This document shows positions 29,420 through 39,293 of a stretch of 47,341 bases of DNA, in pieces (the first letter of the stretch is position 1; every line of letters begins with the position of its first letter). Location of the stretch: positions 1 through 47,341 of the forward strand of contig JANQLC010000006.1 in the NCBI GenBank assembly GCA_028280815.1, given 5' to 3'. The notes beneath the pieces were generated by a model. It was not told the DNA's origin. It made no database searches and saw nothing but the letters and a program-made list of their open reading frames with translations. Both the position numbers and the translations under genes were made by a program. This stretch comes from Flavobacteriales bacterium (GTDB taxonomy: Bacteria > Bacteroidota > Bacteroidia > Flavobacteriales > JANQLC01).

Positions 29420-30334
29420 ATGCGCAAGACTGTTTTGATCTCCGGCGGAAGCGGTATGATCGGCCAGCGACTCAGCGCGGTTTTAGCCCAAAAGGGCTAT
29501 GGAGTGAGCTGGCTCACGCGAAATCCCAGCCGAGCATCCCAATACAAATGCTATGGTTGGGATGTAGAAAATATGCAAATCGATGGGGAAGCCCTCACAA
29601 ATGCTGACTATGTCATCCATTTGGCCGGGGCCGGTGTGACAGCAAAGCGCTGGACGGCCAGACGAAAAAAAATCATAGCCGACAGCCGGGTAAAGGGTGC
29701 GCAATTGCTCTATCAGGGCATAGAACGGTGCAACCGCAAGCCCAAAGCCTTCCTATCGGCTTCTGGAATCAGTTATTATGGGACTGGACATGCCACCCGC
29801 GTGTGCACCGAAGAAGACCCACCTGGAACGGGGTTTCTGTCGGCGGTTTGTGTCGAATGGGAAGCCGCTGCACGCCGGTTTGAAAACCTGGGCATGGGTT
29901 CGGTTCAATTGCGCACGCCTGTGGTCTTAAGTCTGGACGGGGGGGCTTTACCCAAGATGTGCGCCCTCTTTAAACGCAACCTGGGCGCAGCGCTGGGCAG
30001 CGGCAAACAGGGACTCTCCTGGATTCACTTAGACGATTTGGTAGCCCTTTACACCCACGCTATGGAGAACGAATTGAACGGCCCTTACAATGCCGTAGCC
30101 CCCGATCGGGTTCAAAATCAATCGTTTTCCAGCACCCTGGCCAAAGCGATGCACAAGGCTTTTTTTATGCCCCGCATTCCGGCTTTCATCTTACGGCTGT
30201 ACCTCGGTGAAATGAGCGACCTCGTGCTCAAGGGCCAGTGGGCTTCCCCAAAAAAGGTGTTGGACACCGGTTTTGCCTTTGCCCATCCCAGTTTGGAGCT
30301 GGCTTTACGCGATATCTTTTCAAAGAGTATTTGA
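29420..30334 (+). CDS. TIGR01777 family NAD(P)-dependent epimerase-like protein
   Basis: The 304-residue short-chain dehydrogenase-like protein starts RKTVLISGGSGMIGQRL, with a GGSGMIG dinucleotide site, and has the family's SASGISYYG segment (active-site Tyr region), CVEWEAAA, RTPVVLSLDGGALPKM, and a C-terminal DUF1731-like tail. The family includes YfcH and related cell-division-inhibitor-like proteins; the reaction is unknown. The frame is open 25 codons upstream, but the ATG at 29420 matches the family start and has GTAAGG before it. Confidence 0.88.
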   Translation: MRKTVLISGGSGMIGQRLSAVLAQKGYGVSWLTRNPSRASQYKCYGWDVENMQIDGEALTNADYVIHLAGAGVTAKRWTARRKKIIADSRVKGAQLLYQGIERCNRKPKAFLSASGISYYGTGHATRVCTEEDPPGTGFLSAVCVEWEAAARRFENLGMGSVQLRTPVVLSLDGGALPKMCALFKRNLGAALGSGKQGLSWIHLDDLVALYTHAMENELNGPYNAVAPDRVQNQSFSSTLAKAMHKAFFMPRIPAFILRLYLGEMSDLVLKGQWASPKKVLDTGFAFAHPSLELALRDIFSKSI

Positions 30335-30657
30335 CCGCAGTGGTAAAGCCAAGGCTATAAACCGCTTAGGCAAGTCGGAAGTATCCCTCTGTCGGCGGCC
30401 GGTTCCTCGGTATGTAAGGTTCGAGAGGAATGGATCTTATAAACGAGCTATAACGAGGTGCGCGGCACCGCTATCTCAGAAACAGAAGCACGGTAAAAAC
30501 AAGGGTTGCGTACCACTGGACCTTATGAACTGAGTTGACGTTTTTATTCTCAGTTGGGGTGGTTGTTTTTTAGTTGTAAAATTATGTACTTCGCAGGTGT
30601 GTGCCGCGGATTAAAGCAACATTCTTGTGAATTTGTAAAAAGATAAATTTCACACGT
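30335..30657. other. Intergenic region, no gene seen
   Basis: About 320 bases. Base composition shifts visibly to AT-rich after about 30540, marking the edge of the lipoprotein island. No gene or hairpin stands out. Confidence 0.45.
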
Positions 30658-31876
30658 ATGATATTAAATCAAAAATCCAGTGTGTTTATTTTATCTTCCC
30701 TCAGCCTTTTCCTATTGGCCGGCTGCGAGGGAGGAGATGTAATCAAGCTCACAGTAGATGAACTCCCAAGCCTGCAATTTGAATTAATTCCCTCTACCAC
30801 AGGGATTAAACCAGCCAATAGTGATGTTGGTCTTGCAGAATCCACCTATGCGGAATTGAGCATTGCGACAATTGAAAAGACCAGTAAAAAGGGGACTATG
30901 TCGTCGAAAAAACTACTTATAGGATTCTATCTAATGGATTTACAGAACCCATAAAAATCAAACCGGGTAACTATTATTTAACGGAATGTAAAGTATTGAA
31001 TGAATCACATCAACCTATTTATTTCTCGCCTAACAAAAAAGAAGCCCTTTCATTAAAGGACGAAGGTAAAGAGTTAGCGGTACCTGTGTCATTCTCTGTG
31101 CCATTTAAAGGGAAAATGGATCCTGTTAAAGTTCTAGTAGTCCCTTGCACAATTGAGACTGACACTTTTGGAGGAGAAGATCACGGAGACCAAAGTTTAA
31201 AGTAGGGCTCAAGGTAATTGAATTTGCGAGATTTGAGTTGTATTGTTATGTAAATGGTGATTTCGTTACCGATTTTAATTTTACCATGTACCCGCATACA
31301 AAAGAGGGTAAAATTTTGCGTTTTCACGATGATGAACCTGTGGATAGCATAATTAGAGGTACAGGCGGAGAGGGTTTAGTCGTTTGGTTTCCCAAGGGTT
31401 ATCCATCATATTATATAAAGGTTACCTATACAAAAGGAGCGCAACTTTATAAATGGGACAACCATGGCAAGGTTTTCTCCGAAGCAGAATTGATCGAGCA
31501 TGATCACCGTAATCCATTTGAAATTGAATGGCATTCCGACCAAACAGTGCACGTGAGTTCGGTATCTCTTGACGACAATTATTTTCATGTTTTTTACAAA
31601 CGTGGTTCGGGAGACTTCGCTGAGAGAACGCTTACTGCCACTATACATCCAGGAAATGCCGACAACCAAGCCGTAACCTGGCGCATAGAACCCGAGCCAG
31701 ACCCCCGAAGGCCCATAATCACCATAGAGAGACTCTTAGATAATGGAAAAACAGCCTTAGTCGAGACGCATGGTAATGTAGGGGAAGCAAGAGTCATAGT
31801 AACTACGAAAGACGGTGGTAAGACAGCTACATGCAAAGTAGAGGTTGATGATAGTATGGGAAGAACACGATCCTAG
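30658..31876 (+). pseudogene. Ig-domain (BIG2-like) lipoprotein gene with two frameshifts
   Basis: Three ORF pieces join into one protein of about 405 residues. The first has a lipobox (LLAGC). One base is missing in the A5G4 run at 30886-30894; restoring it links KTSKKG to DYVVEKTTYRIL. A second base is missing in the AAA at 31192-31194, linking GDHGDQ to FKVGLKVIEFARFELYCY. The C-terminal 90 or so residues look like a bacterial Ig-like (BIG2) domain (RTLTATIHPGNADNQAVTW). A paralogue with the same order of motifs lies at 37020-38244. It would be a surface or periplasmic lipoprotein of unknown role. The region is AT-richer than the flanking housekeeping genes. Confidence 0.8.
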
Positions 31877-31905
31877 GTGTAACACCCCTTTTTATTTGGG
31901 GTTAG

Positions 31906-31924
31906 CGCTTAATCCAAGCGTTTT
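31906..31924 (+). terminator. Likely intrinsic terminator
   Basis: CGCTT, loop AATCC, AAGCG, then TTTT forms a 5-bp hairpin with a T-run about 30 bases after the lipoprotein stop. A second smaller hairpin (GGTG/CACC followed by CCTTTTT) lies at 31877-31893. Confidence 0.5.
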
Positions 31925-32039
31925 AACTTCATCAAATAATCGATCTCGATTGGATTTGTCGCGTCTAACAGCGCACCACAGCTTTAAAAAATTGCCCTTT
32001 CGCCTACCATCGACTGTCCGCGAGCTCTTATGCAGTTTA

Positions 32040-32360
32040 TCACAATACCGGGGTGGGGTTTTTATTTTCATCGATGGCAACGAGTGAAAACGCGCCGGTT
32101 GCAGCCTTTTCGCGCCCGCTCGAATACATTTGCTCCACGAATATATCCACGCGGACTTTCAGACTCGTATGGCCCACCTGGGTTACCACGCCGACTAACT
32201 CTACGAGGGCACCGGCGGCTATGGATCTATTAAAATCCACCTTATCGCTACTCACCGTCACCATCCGTCGCCGGCTGAATCGGGTAGCCGTAATAAATGC
32301 CACCTCGTCCATCAACAGCATAGCCATGCCGCCAAATAAGGTGTTGTAATGATTTATCAC
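32040..32360 (-). CDS. Acyl-CoA thioesterase, hot-dog fold
   Basis: Hydrolyses acyl-CoA to free acid and CoA in the cytoplasm. Visible family motifs are HYNTLFGGMAMLLMDEVAF (active-site Asp/Glu helix region), TVSSDKVDFNRSIAAG and VDIFVEQMYSSGREKA. A GTG at 32360 gives 106 residues, but the same frame is open upstream to 32429 and encodes family-like sequence (ERIEKSETRVFKAIFPN) with no ATG, GTG or TTG in it. An ATG at about 32437 in another frame (MIERYN) would join it after a one- or two-base change. The true start is therefore uncertain and the N-terminus may be damaged or have a non-standard start. Stop codon and core are intact. Confidence 0.8.
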   Translation of the reverse strand: MINHYNTLFGGMAMLLMDEVAFITATRFSRRRMVTVSSDKVDFNRSIAAGALVELVGVVTQVGHTSLKVRVDIFVEQMYSSGREKAATGAFSLVAIDENKNPTPVL

Positions 32361-32502
32361 ATTGGGAAAAATAGCCTTGAAAACACGGGTTTCAGATTTT
32401 TCGATTCGCTCTTCAACAGTTATATCTCTCTATCATTTTAAACCGAATCACCCTCCTTTTGAGCTCGTGTAGGGTACGTGTTACAGGATGCCTTTGAGCC
32501 GA

Positions 32503-33630
32503 TTACCGCTTTGCCCCATCTTTTTTATTCACACCCTCTCTTTTAACCAAGGGGTTCCAAACCTTTATCTCATCGGTTTCACGCAGCCCGGATTTAATTT
32601 CGACATAGTTGTCGTCCGAAATGCCCAATTCTAGGTTTTTCTTTTCGTATTGGCCCGCTGCTGTCTTGACCTCTACATAAGGCTCGCCTTTTGAATCGTA
32701 TTGCAGCAAGGCTTCGGGGATGGCCAATACTTCTGCGCTTTGCAACACGATGGAGGCATTGGCGCTGTAACCGCTCCTCAAAAAGATGCGCTTAAGCGGT
32801 TGAACAGCCGCTTTGATTTCAAATTGAACCACGCCGTTTTTCGCCTCACCCTTCGGTGAGATAAAATCGAGCTCGGCTTTGAAGGTGGTATCCGGAATGG
32901 CGCCCACGCTAATTTCGACGGGCATACCCGTCTCGATCCGACCCACATCGGCTTCATCGACCTTACCGTCGAAAATCATCTGGCCCAAATCGGCAATACT
33001 GGCAATCGTAGTTCCAGCGTTAAAGTTGTTGGTCTCTGTGACTTGAGAACCCACCTCGACGGGTACATTTAGTACCGTGCCGCCAACGGTGGATTTAACC
33101 CATGTATTACCGGCACCGCCTAAGCCTTGGGCAGCGCCGGTTTTGATGATCTCCAGTTTTTGCTGGGCGGCCAGGTAGTTTTGTCGATCGGTTTGATACT
33201 GTACCTGTACTTTCTGAAAATCAGCAGCGGAAATCACGCTTCCATCGAAGAGTCGCTTTTGCCGCTCATAGTTCTTTTGACTGTTTTGCAGCGTGATTTG
33301 TGCTTTGTGCAGATTTGAATCCGCCTCGCTCAAGCGGCTTATATCCGTCACCACGGCAATGCGGGCGAGTAAATCGCCTTTTTTCACCCTTTGGCCTGCC
33401 TCGACATATACGTCGCTCACAATACCGGAAATATTGGGCTTGATCTCGACTTCCCGCCTGGGAACTATGCTACCGGTAGCCACCGTTTTTTCCACGATGC
33501 GGCGCATTTGAGGCTTTTTTACCTCGTAAACTTCCGCAGTAGTCCTGTTGGCCTTGACCACGTAAATGAAGGCGGTAAACACGACCAAAATCAATAAGCC
33601 GAGTAAAGCATACCGCAATACCTTGTTCAT
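32503..33630 (-). CDS. Periplasmic adaptor (membrane fusion protein) of a MacAB-like efflux system
   Basis: A 375-residue HlyD/MacA-type protein anchored by an N-terminal membrane helix (about residues 6-25). A biotinyl-lipoyl half-motif (VEIKPNISGIVSDVYVEAGQRVKKGDLLARI) is followed by a coiled-coil hairpin (about 98-165), the second lipoyl half (VKSTVGGTVLNVPVEVGSQV) and beta-barrel domains. It would link the inner-membrane permeases to a TolC-like outer-membrane channel, which is not encoded here. It is the last gene of a four-gene operon, 38 bases after the second permease. Confidence 0.9.
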   Translation of the reverse strand: MNKVLRYALLGLLILVVFTAFIYVVKANRTTAEVYEVKKPQMRRIVEKTVATGSIVPRREVEIKPNISGIVSDVYVEAGQRVKKGDLLARIAVVTDISRLSEADSNLHKAQITLQNSQKNYERQKRLFDGSVISAADFQKVQVQYQTDRQNYLAAQQKLEIIKTGAAQGLGGAGNTWVKSTVGGTVLNVPVEVGSQVTETNNFNAGTTIASIADLGQMIFDGKVDEADVGRIETGMPVEISVGAIPDTTFKAELDFISPKGEAKNGVVQFEIKAAVQPLKRIFLRSGYSANASIVLQSAEVLAIPEALLQYDSKGEPYVEVKTAAGQYEKKNLELGISDDNYVEIKSGLRETDEIKVWNPLVKREGVNKKDGAKR

Positions 33631-33668
33631 GGTGTTACAATTAATGGTTATCCATCTATTTTAGTCTT

Positions 33669-34937
33669 TTACGCCTCCCTCAACGCATCTATCGGCCGCA
33701 TGCCAACAGCCTTTTGGGCCGGTATCAGACCGATTAGCGCACCCGATGATATCATTAGGAATACGGAGATGATTAAAAACCATATGCTCACTGTCGGGTT
33801 ATAAAAAGGAATATCCCTCCCTGTCGCATAAAAATTTAAAAGGGCTAATATCCCCACGCCGAATACCACACCTAACAAACCGGCGGCGAGGGTAAGAGAA
33901 ATCGCCTCTAAGAGTATCAAGCTCCTTATCGACCCAGGGGTAGCGCCCAAGGCCCGGCGCACACCGATCTCACGGGTTCGCTCCTTGACCGAGATCAACA
34001 GTATATTTCCTATGGCGACCACGCCGGCGATAAAGGTAGCCATACCTACGATTATCGTGAGCAATTGAATGCCGCTGAGGAAGCCGGTCAGCTTTTTATA
34101 ATTCTCACTCATATTAAAGGCTCGGATCGCTTGGGTATCTTTGGGCGATATGTGGTGAAGCTGTTTTAAACGGGTTTCAACCCGCTGTTGCACGGCTTTG
34201 GCATCGGCACCGCCCTGTAAGGTCACGACGATTGATTGGATGTGATTACCCTGATTAAAAGCGCGCTGAAAAGTGGTAAAGGGCATAAATATGGCTTCAT
34301 CGGAACCGATTCGGATGTGGGGATTGGGGCGATAGATCCCGATGACCTGAAAATAGAGTTCGTCAATCCGGATGAATTGGCCGATGGGGTCTTCACCCTT
34401 ATCAAAGAGTTGCGCCGCATCTTTCTCGCTGATGACCACCACTTTTCGGCGGTTTTTCAAATCGTTGTCATTTAGAAAACGGCCGGCCGTAAGCCCGTTC
34501 TTATTGACCTTGTCAATCAGCGGATAATCGCCATAGACCGGGAACGGGTAAGATTGCAACTCATGCGAAACCGAGGGTGCATGGGCTCCCCATTTTCCCA
34601 GTTGGTTACGTGGGATGATAAACTGAGCTTTGGAAATTCCACGCTGAAGCGTTTTTATATCGTCGAGGTTGAGCCGAACCCGATGGCCGCGCTGAAACCC
34701 CTGATAAGGGATGCTGCTGCGTCCACCCCATATGAAAATACTATTCGTCGCAAAATCTCCGAAGAGTTGGGCAAATCTGTTTTCCATGCCCCGCGCCGTT
34801 CCCAGCAATGCAATGGATAAGAAGACACCCCAAAGCACACCTATGACGGTTATGGCTGTACGCACCTGATTCTTTCCAATCGAATCGAAAATTTCCTGCC
34901 AGGTATCTCTCTTCAGTATAAATGTTAGGCTATTCAT
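33669..34937 (-). CDS. MacB-like ABC transporter permease (second of two)
   Basis: A 422-residue protein with the MacB layout: one N-terminal membrane helix, a large periplasmic domain (about residues 45-285) and three C-terminal helices (FtsX domain) with the coupling motif VKERTREIGVRRALGATPGSI. Such permeases move substrate out of the periplasm by ATP-driven mechanical motion. Its start overlaps the stop of the first permease by 8 bases. The two permeases are clearly related but diverged, so they probably form a heterodimer. Confidence 0.9.
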   Translation of the reverse strand: MNSLTFILKRDTWQEIFDSIGKNQVRTAITVIGVLWGVFLSIALLGTARGMENRFAQLFGDFATNSIFIWGGRSSIPYQGFQRGHRVRLNLDDIKTLQRGISKAQFIIPRNQLGKWGAHAPSVSHELQSYPFPVYGDYPLIDKVNKNGLTAGRFLNDNDLKNRRKVVVISEKDAAQLFDKGEDPIGQFIRIDELYFQVIGIYRPNPHIRIGSDEAIFMPFTTFQRAFNQGNHIQSIVVTLQGGADAKAVQQRVETRLKQLHHISPKDTQAIRAFNMSENYKKLTGFLSGIQLLTIIVGMATFIAGVVAIGNILLISVKERTREIGVRRALGATPGSIRSLILLEAISLTLAAGLLGVVFGVGILALLNFYATGRDIPFYNPTVSIWFLIISVFLMISSGALIGLIPAQKAVGMRPIDALREA

Positions 34938-36162
34938 CGTTTAAAGCCACTATGGGTTTGATCTGGGCTGCGCGTCGAGCCGGCACATAACCAGCCAGCA
35001 CACCGGAAACGATGAGCAAGATCGTCGCCGTTATCACCATGCCGTTACCCACATATGGGTTGGTGATAAAATAATCCTTCAGATTGTCGCCGATTGCACG
35101 CAAGCTCAGCACACCCGCTACCAGCCCGAAATAGCCCGAAATAGCCGTTATAAAAACCGATTCCTGCAAGACCAAGCCGATTACCGCCCGCGGGGTAGCC
35201 CCCAAGGCTTTGCGAATGCCGATTTCCCGCGTCCGTTCCTTGACCACGAAGACCATGATGTTGCTGATGCCGATAGCACCCGCCAACAGCGTTCCGATAC
35301 TGATCAGCGTTACGATAGCCCCGATCACCCATAAGAAGCTGTCGATTCTTTTCAGCCCTTCTGCCAGGCTATGGATGTAGATACCCCCCTGGTCTTCCGG
35401 GTTGACGAAATGGCGCTTTTTTAAGGCTTTCCCCAGCTTATTTTGGAAAGCCATCACCTGGTCAAAACTCATCTCCGGCTTGTAAGTCATGGTGATCAGT
35501 CCTATCCCATCGCCCAGCTGGCGAAGCAGCTGCAGGGTGGTGCGGGGCACATATATCCGATTCTCCTCCCTGCTGTTGCCCCCTTTTTCCACAAAGACGC
35601 CTATGACTTTAAAAGCAATGCCATCTACGTAGACGTACTTTCCCACAGCGCTTTTGTGCTTGAACAAGTCGGCTTGCACGGGCTGACCGATCACGGCCAC
35701 TTTTCGCCTGTCTTTGATATCGCCGCCATTGAGGAAGCGGCCGCTGCACAATCTGAGTCGCTCGGCAAATTGGCAACCGGGATCGACAGCTCTGAGCTGA
35801 TAGCTGCCATACTCAATTCCGTGACGCATGGGAAGATCTAAGCCTATGCGCCCGCTTAGGTGTTGAACTGCATCGGGAAATCTGTCTCGGATATAGGTCA
35901 GGTCCCGATTGGTCAACCGTATTTTTCGACCGCTTTTAAAACCGGCGTATGGCAAAGACGAAAAACCGGCATATACGTATACGGCGTTGGATGCATCCTT
36001 TTTGAATTGACCGAGGAACGAATTTCTCAAACCATTGCCCATGCCCGTCATGGTGCTAAAGATATAGATGCCGATAAAAACCGTAAAGCCACTCAGCGCG
36101 CTGCGGAGCTTGTTTTTTCTAATCGCATCGAATACTTCCTGCCAGCGATCCCTATCAAACAT
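34930..36162 (-). CDS. MacB-like ABC transporter permease (first of two)
   Basis: A 410-residue homologue of the next gene, with an N-terminal helix, a periplasmic MacB-PCD domain and three C-terminal helices carrying VKERTREIGIRKALGATPRAV. Overlaps of 8 bases with both the ATPase upstream and the second permease downstream indicate coupled translation. The transported substrate cannot be told; candidates are peptides, lipoproteins or toxic compounds. Confidence 0.9.
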   Translation of the reverse strand: MFDRDRWQEVFDAIRKNKLRSALSGFTVFIGIYIFSTMTGMGNGLRNSFLGQFKKDASNAVYVYAGFSSLPYAGFKSGRKIRLTNRDLTYIRDRFPDAVQHLSGRIGLDLPMRHGIEYGSYQLRAVDPGCQFAERLRLCSGRFLNGGDIKDRRKVAVIGQPVQADLFKHKSAVGKYVYVDGIAFKVIGVFVEKGGNSREENRIYVPRTTLQLLRQLGDGIGLITMTYKPEMSFDQVMAFQNKLGKALKKRHFVNPEDQGGIYIHSLAEGLKRIDSFLWVIGAIVTLISIGTLLAGAIGISNIMVFVVKERTREIGIRKALGATPRAVIGLVLQESVFITAISGYFGLVAGVLSLRAIGDNLKDYFITNPYVGNGMVITATILLIVSGVLAGYVPARRAAQIKPIVALNDE

Positions 36163-36868
36163 ATCGCAGCGCTCGGGTCTGGTTTATCGCTTCGTCCCGA
36201 ACGATTTGACCGTCTTTCAGGTGGACGATGCGTTTCGTCATATCGGCGATGTCGGTTTCATGCGTGACGATGAGGATCGTGCGCCCCTCTTCGTTAATAT
36301 CTTGTATCAAGCGCATGATCTCATATGAATTCTCGGTATCCAAATTGCCCGTCAACTCGTCGGCCAGCAACAATTTGGGGTCAGCGGCCAAAGCCCGGGC
36401 GATGGCCACGCGTTGTCTTTGACCACCGGAGAGCGCATTGGGATGGTGCGTAGCCCATTGCGCCAGCCCCACCTTATCCAAGTAATGCATGGCGCGTTCC
36501 ATGCGCTCCCTGCGCCGAACACCTTGGTAGTACAAGGGTAAGGCAACGTTTTCTAAGGCATTTTTATATGCGATTAGATGGAAGGACTGAAAGATAAAGC
36601 CCAGAAATTTATTGCGATACCGGGCTGCCGTGTATTCATTTAAGTTTTCAATCGGGACACCATCCAAGATATAATCGCCGGAATCGGCCTTATCCAGCAT
36701 GCCGATAACGTTGAGCAAGGTTGATTTACCCGAACCGGAAGAACCCATGATGGAGACCAGCTCGCCTGACTCAACGCTCAGGCAGATGCCCTTTAGGACG
36801 TGCAATGCATCTTTACCCCTGTGGTAAGACTTCTGCAAATCCCGTATCTCTATCATCAGCTTTGCCAT
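36155..36868 (-). CDS. MacB/LolD-type ABC transporter ATPase
   Basis: The 237-residue cytoplasmic ATPase has Walker A GSSGSGKST, the Q-loop FQSFHL, signature LSGGQRQRVAIARALA, a Walker B-like LLLADELTGNLD and the switch His in VTHETDI. The D-loop and the GNLD segment are typical of the LolD/MacB branch. In most relatives the Walker B is followed by EPTG; here it reads ELTG. It is the first gene of the operon and lies just after a good -7 box. Confidence 0.93.
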   Translation of the reverse strand: MAKLMIEIRDLQKSYHRGKDALHVLKGICLSVESGELVSIMGSSGSGKSTLLNVIGMLDKADSGDYILDGVPIENLNEYTAARYRNKFLGFIFQSFHLIAYKNALENVALPLYYQGVRRRERMERAMHYLDKVGLAQWATHHPNALSGGQRQRVAIARALAADPKLLLADELTGNLDTENSYEIMRLIQDINEEGRTILIVTHETDIADMTKRIVHLKDGQIVRDEAINQTRALRYV

Positions 36869-36906
36869 AGAGATAAATCGACTTTCCGCACCGACAAATC
36901 AAATGC

Positions 36907-36914
36907 CAAAGTTA
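36907..36914 (-). promoter_or_regulatory. -7 box of the MacAB-like operon
   Basis: TAACTTTG on the minus strand matches TAnnTTTG 39 bases before the ATPase ATG, with CTG about 18 bases further upstream. Confidence 0.5.
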
Positions 36915-37019
36915 GGGTAACTGAGTAAAATACAGGGTCAGCGGAAAAAGCGACGAATCACTGCGATCAATCGAAAGCGGGCTATCTACGTTGAATCGAC
37001 GATACGCAAAAATAAGAGT

Positions 37020-38244
37020 CTATTCGGCCTGTTTTCCAAACTCAGTACATTTCACTTTGATCATATCCGACTTATTGCTGCCATCCAACGAAGTCGCTGT
37101 AACAAGACTTCCACTGGATTTTCAATCCCGCCATCGATAACCTCTAAGCGAGCTGTTGTGTCGTCCACTTTACTTACATAGGCATATTTCTCATTACTGC
37201 TTTTCCATTCTACCCTTTTGTCGTTGGCTTCTTCAGGTAATACGAGGCATTTTACAGTTAAAGAGGGGTAAGACTTTGAATATTGAATATAATAAAATTC
37301 AAACTGTTTCTTAACAGCACCTGATTCCCATTTAGCCTGTCCTCTTCCCTTCACCCTCTCTGCATATACGCTTACCGACCAACTTTTGTTACAGCGCTCG
37401 AGATTCGAACGAAAAGTGGACTACTTTCGGTATAAGCACTCAATTGATCTCCCTCAAGCTCTTTGATAAAAATACCTCCCTCTTTGTGCACAATCTTCAA
37501 TTTATACTTTTCATAACCATCAGTGGGAAAAGTGATGGATGCACCACCCAGCCCTTTACCCAGTTTTTCCGACAAGTCCACATCTTTGTAAATGTAGCGA
37601 TGCGATTTATCTGCTCTAATTCCTTCTAAAGACAGCTTGACTTCTCTGGTCAAGATATCATCGTAATAACAGTACAGATAAAATTTTGAAGTCGATTCGA
37701 CTTCTAGGCCTAGTTTGAGTCGTTTCTTATGTGTTGAAAATTCACCGATCAACTTGTCCTCTAAATAAGAAGAAGGTAAAAGTTCAATGGAAACAGTTGT
37801 ATCACTTTCCACTAAAGAGAACTTCACAGGTAGGATTGATGCTGGATTGACAAAGCTTCGTAATTGTTCATCACTATTTTCATTGACTGCGAAAAATATA
37901 GTTTTATCACCTTTGTTTAATGCTTTTAATTCAGTGATGTAATAGATTGATGGAATTAGTGATATGCCTTTGCTGATTGTATTTTCAATCATAACGAGTG
38001 ATTCTTTTTTCACGTAATCTCCATCTTTTTGGGGATCGCGTTTGGTCGAAATACTAAACCTCACTCCGGTGATATCAGTCAGATCAACCGTAGGTTCATT
38101 TACAAATTGTCGCTTAACTTGCAATTGAGGCAACGCCAGACGGATTCGCAAAGATGGCATTTCCCGCACATCGCTTCGGCAGTCGAGGAGCATGATTATG
38201 GAAAGGAAATTGACTACACTATACTTTAGAATACTATAATTCAC
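37020..38244 (-). pseudogene. Paralogous Ig-domain lipoprotein gene with two frameshifts
   Basis: From 38244 the frame encodes a lipoprotein-like start (IIMLLDC), then a region paralogous to the 30.7-kb gene (IYYITELKALN, KLGLEVESTSKFYLYCYY). It stops at about 37372 because one base is missing in the A4 run at 37384-37387. The next frame continues with SWSVSVYAERVKGRGQAKW and a BIG2-like domain (LTVKCLVLPEEANDKRVEW). Another single-base loss near 37101-37110 separates it from its natural end (VTATSLDGSNKSDMIKVKC, stop at 37020-37022). Restored length is about 406 residues, close to the paralogue. Function unknown; the frame losses suggest decay. Confidence 0.8.
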
Positions 38245-38441
38245 AAGTATGTATTTTTTAATACCTTGATTTTAAGCAGCTCATAAATCCGAAGATTTAA
38301 TTTAGCGCAAAGATACAAAAACCAAGCGTTGCGTTCGTAACAAATACACATGGGCCTATGTCAAATCTTTATCGCATTCCAATCATCCAGGTGCTTGTAG
38401 TATTCACATCACTTCAGGCCTGTAATGTTGAGACAATTCCT

Positions 38442-38449
38442 TACATTTG
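38442..38449 (+). promoter_or_regulatory. -7 box of the SIMPL gene
   Basis: TACATTTG matches TAnnTTTG and lies 22 bases before the ATG. The -33 region is poor. Confidence 0.4.
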
Positions 38450-38471
38450 CAAGGGTAAAATCACTTGAGCT

Positions 38472-39203
38472 ATGAAAAGCAATCTGAGTGCACTTTTGTT
38501 TAGCATCTCGATAATCGTCGTTTCCATCGTTTTGGCCCATGCCTTGATAAACCGCAACAAAGCCCAACAGACCCTAACCGTCACGGGGTTGGGAAAAGCC
38601 GATTTCACCTCGGACTTAATCGTCTGGACGGGTTCTTTCTCCAAGACGCATACGCGCTTGCAACAAGCCTATGCAGGCCTGGCCGCAGATAAGAAAATCG
38701 TCGCCGATTACCTCGGCAAAAAGGGAATCACCCCAGCGTCAATCGTCTTTCAAGCGATTGATATCACACGAGACTCCAAACCCAAGTATGCGGCCAACGG
38801 GAATTATATCGGATCGGAATTTACGGGATATACCTTAAGCCAAAAGATAAAAGTCGAATCAAAAGCGGTTGAGAAAATTGAAAAGGTATCCCGGGCGATT
38901 GGTGATCTCTTAGATAAAGGCGTGAAATTCTATTCGGAACCGCCGCGTTATTACTACACCAAACTCGGAGATTTAAAGATCAAGATGATCGCTGCCGCCA
39001 CGGAAAACGGTCGGTTGCGCGCCGAGAAAATAGCACAAAATGCGAACGCTAAAGTCGGAAAGCTCGTCTCAGCTCGTATGGGTGTATTTCAAGTCACCGG
39101 ACAAAACACAGATGAAAGCTATTCCTGGGCTGGAACCCGCAACACTTCTTCAAAGAAAAAAACCGCCTCGATCACCGTGAAGCTGAAGTACCGAATAGAC
39201 TAA
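38472..39203 (+). CDS. SIMPL domain (DUF541) envelope protein
   Basis: A 243-residue protein with an N-terminal membrane anchor or uncleaved signal (about residues 5-25) and a SIMPL domain: LTVTGLGKADFTSDLIVWTGSF, YTLSQKIKVES, AAATENGRLRAEKIAQNANAKVGKLVSA. It probably sits on the periplasmic side. The role of the family in bacteria is largely unknown (oxidative stress and macromolecular assembly have been suggested). It is convergent with priA. Confidence 0.85.
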   Translation: MKSNLSALLFSISIIVVSIVLAHALINRNKAQQTLTVTGLGKADFTSDLIVWTGSFSKTHTRLQQAYAGLAADKKIVADYLGKKGITPASIVFQAIDITRDSKPKYAANGNYIGSEFTGYTLSQKIKVESKAVEKIEKVSRAIGDLLDKGVKFYSEPPRYYYTKLGDLKIKMIAAATENGRLRAEKIAQNANAKVGKLVSARMGVFQVTGQNTDESYSWAGTRNTSSKKKTASITVKLKYRID

Positions 39204-39293
39204 AGCTAGCTCGAAGAAAAATCCATCGATTCCCAGCCGCTAAATCCATCGGGATGGCCGCTTTCAAAGCTTCGACCACGCCGCTATGAGGCC

